NCBI GenBank assembly: GCA_947054185.1
Contig: CAMRVW010000035.1
Location: forward strand, 1 to 15,498
Length of the DNA stretch: 15,498 bases
Direction of reading: 5' to 3'
Origin: an uncultured Rikenellaceae bacterium
GTDB lineage: Bacteria; Bacteroidota; Bacteroidia; Bacteroidales; Rikenellaceae
Made by a program: the position numbers and the translations under genes
The notes under the pieces: model-generated
Database searches by the model: none
Told to the model about the DNA's origin: nothing
The model's input: only the letters and a program-made list of their open reading frames with translations
In this document: in pieces, positions 15,018 through 15,498 of the stretch
How the letters are laid out: each line of letters begins with the position of its first letter
Numbering within the stretch: the stretch's first letter is position 1

Positions 15018-15083
15018 TTTGCCGGAACAGCTTTCTTATTTTGCGGGAACTGCCGTTTTGGTTTGCTGAAACTGCCTCCGGCG
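15018..15083. repeat. 22-bp-period degenerate tandem repeat after the last gene
   Basis: Three successive units start with TTTGC at 15018, 15040 and 15062, exactly 22 bases apart, each with the core TTTGCNGNAACWGC. The array begins about 25 bases after the stop codon of the 1319-residue gene, lies out of any coding frame, and runs into the first terminator hairpin. Confidence 0.7.
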
Positions 15084-15097
15084 GCCCTTCCGGGGGA

Positions 15098-15127
15098 GGG
15101 GTCACGGACCCCGATTTGAGATTTTTG
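15098..15127 (+). terminator. Intrinsic terminator of the gene run
   Basis: GGGGTC (15098-15103) and GACCCC (15107-15112) form a perfect 6-bp stem with a 3-base loop, followed by GATTTGAGATTTTT. A further G+C-rich pairing (CCTCC near 15076, GGGGGAGG at 15092-15099) overlaps it as an alternative fold. It is about 105 bases after the last stop codon. Confidence 0.6.
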
Positions 15128-15148
15128 AGTAACAACTAAGGAATAATT

Positions 15149-15216
15149 ACGGCTATCAGTAATAAAGATTACGCAGTCTTAGGACGTGCGAATCTTTATT
15201 ACTGATAGCCGTTTTT
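15149..15216 (+). terminator. Long perfect hairpin with T-run (second terminator or structured element)
   Basis: Positions 15149-15170 and 15191-15212 are exact reverse complements over 22 bases, with a 20-base loop and TTTTT at 15212-15216. The T-run fits an intrinsic terminator, but the stem is unusually long and perfect and A+T-rich in its upper half. The base begins ACGGCTATCAG and ends CTGATAGCCGT. Repeat copy C starts immediately after it. Confidence 0.8.
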
Positions 15217-15498
15217 CTGCCCTGAGGTTGGGTGCCTGAAAGAATCTCAACAGGGGCATGACCGTTCGACGGAAAGAATGCGGAGACAATACAGAAAACA
15301 AAACAGCAGCACCGTAACAGCAGCAAAAACCGCCGCCCCGCCAAGCGAGATGGTGGGCCGACCTGCGGTCGGCCGCATGGGGCGCGGATTCGGGGTCGAG
15401 AGTGTGGAGGATGTGACTTTGGCGTGAAGTTGGAGAGTGTGGGCGGGCCCGAGGAACGAGGGCCGCAACGGCGTGGAGGTCGATGGCATGGTGAGGGT
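15211..15498. repeat. Intergenic repeat family, copy C (cut by window end)
   Basis: Same orientation as copies A and B at the other end of the window. It begins at the T-run of the preceding hairpin and aligns with copy A from CGTTTTT and GTGCCTGAA (15232-15240) through 15364-15395 (31 of 32 bases identical to 176-207). It then aligns with copy B at 15469-15496 (25 of 28 bases). It contains a perfect hairpin, GGCCGACC (15356-15363), TGC loop, GGTCGGCC (15367-15374), of which copy B has a one-mismatch form. No credible gene lies in it. Confidence 0.6.

Overview
The window looks like chromosomal DNA of a G+C-rich member of the Bacteroidota, most likely Bacteroidales. A family such as Muribaculaceae is only a guess. 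The reasons are two divergent promoters carrying the Bacteroidota -7 box (TAnnTTTG, here TATCTTTG twice), A-rich leaders with few strong Shine-Dalgarno sites, and a LacI-type regulator whose helix-turn-helix and hinge resemble Bacteroidales sugar regulators. I saw no rRNA, tRNA, CRISPR array, transposase, integrase or phage gene.

Layout. Positions 1-1038 hold no convincing gene. They carry two diverged copies of a G+C-rich intergenic repeat (copies A and B) and a 17-bp tandem repeat, closed by a hairpin terminator. A LacI-family regulator (1086-2078, minus) is divergent from a run of nine plus-strand genes (2437-14993): an exported beta-propeller/di-heme cytochrome c peroxidase-like (MauG/CCP-type) protein; a chorismatase/Rid-like protein; a lipoprotein cupin resembling D-lyxose isomerase; a small VOC-fold protein overlapping it by one base; DhaK and DhaL (split dihydroxyacetone-kinase-type kinase); an LsrF-like class I aldolase/thiolase; an exported beta-propeller protein; and a 1319-residue exported protein that joins an NPCBM-like region, a hydrazine-synthase-alpha (HzsA)-like propeller with two CXXCH haem motifs, and a C-terminal SUMF1/FGE-type domain lacking both FGE cysteines. 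After the last gene come a 22-bp-period tandem repeat, two hairpin terminators (one with a perfect 22-bp stem) and a third copy (C) of the flanking repeat, cut by the window end.

How it may work together (inference). The locus combines an exported set (two cytochrome-like proteins, a lone beta-propeller and a lipoprotein cupin) with a cytoplasmic set (kinase DhaKL, LsrF-like carbon-carbon bond-cleaving enzyme, VOC protein, Rid-like protein) under one sugar-type regulator. The simplest reading is a catabolic module: a carbohydrate-like or polyol-like compound is oxidised or handled outside the cytoplasm, isomerised, taken up by a transporter not in this window, phosphorylated by DhaKL and cleaved by the LsrF homologue to triose phosphate plus an acyl-CoA or aldehyde. 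No transporter, DhaM, LsrK or LsrG is present, so neither standard dihydroxyacetone use nor standard AI-2 processing explains the locus. The substrate is unknown and the system may be undescribed. A terminator-like hairpin at 9920-9970 may divide the run into two transcription units.
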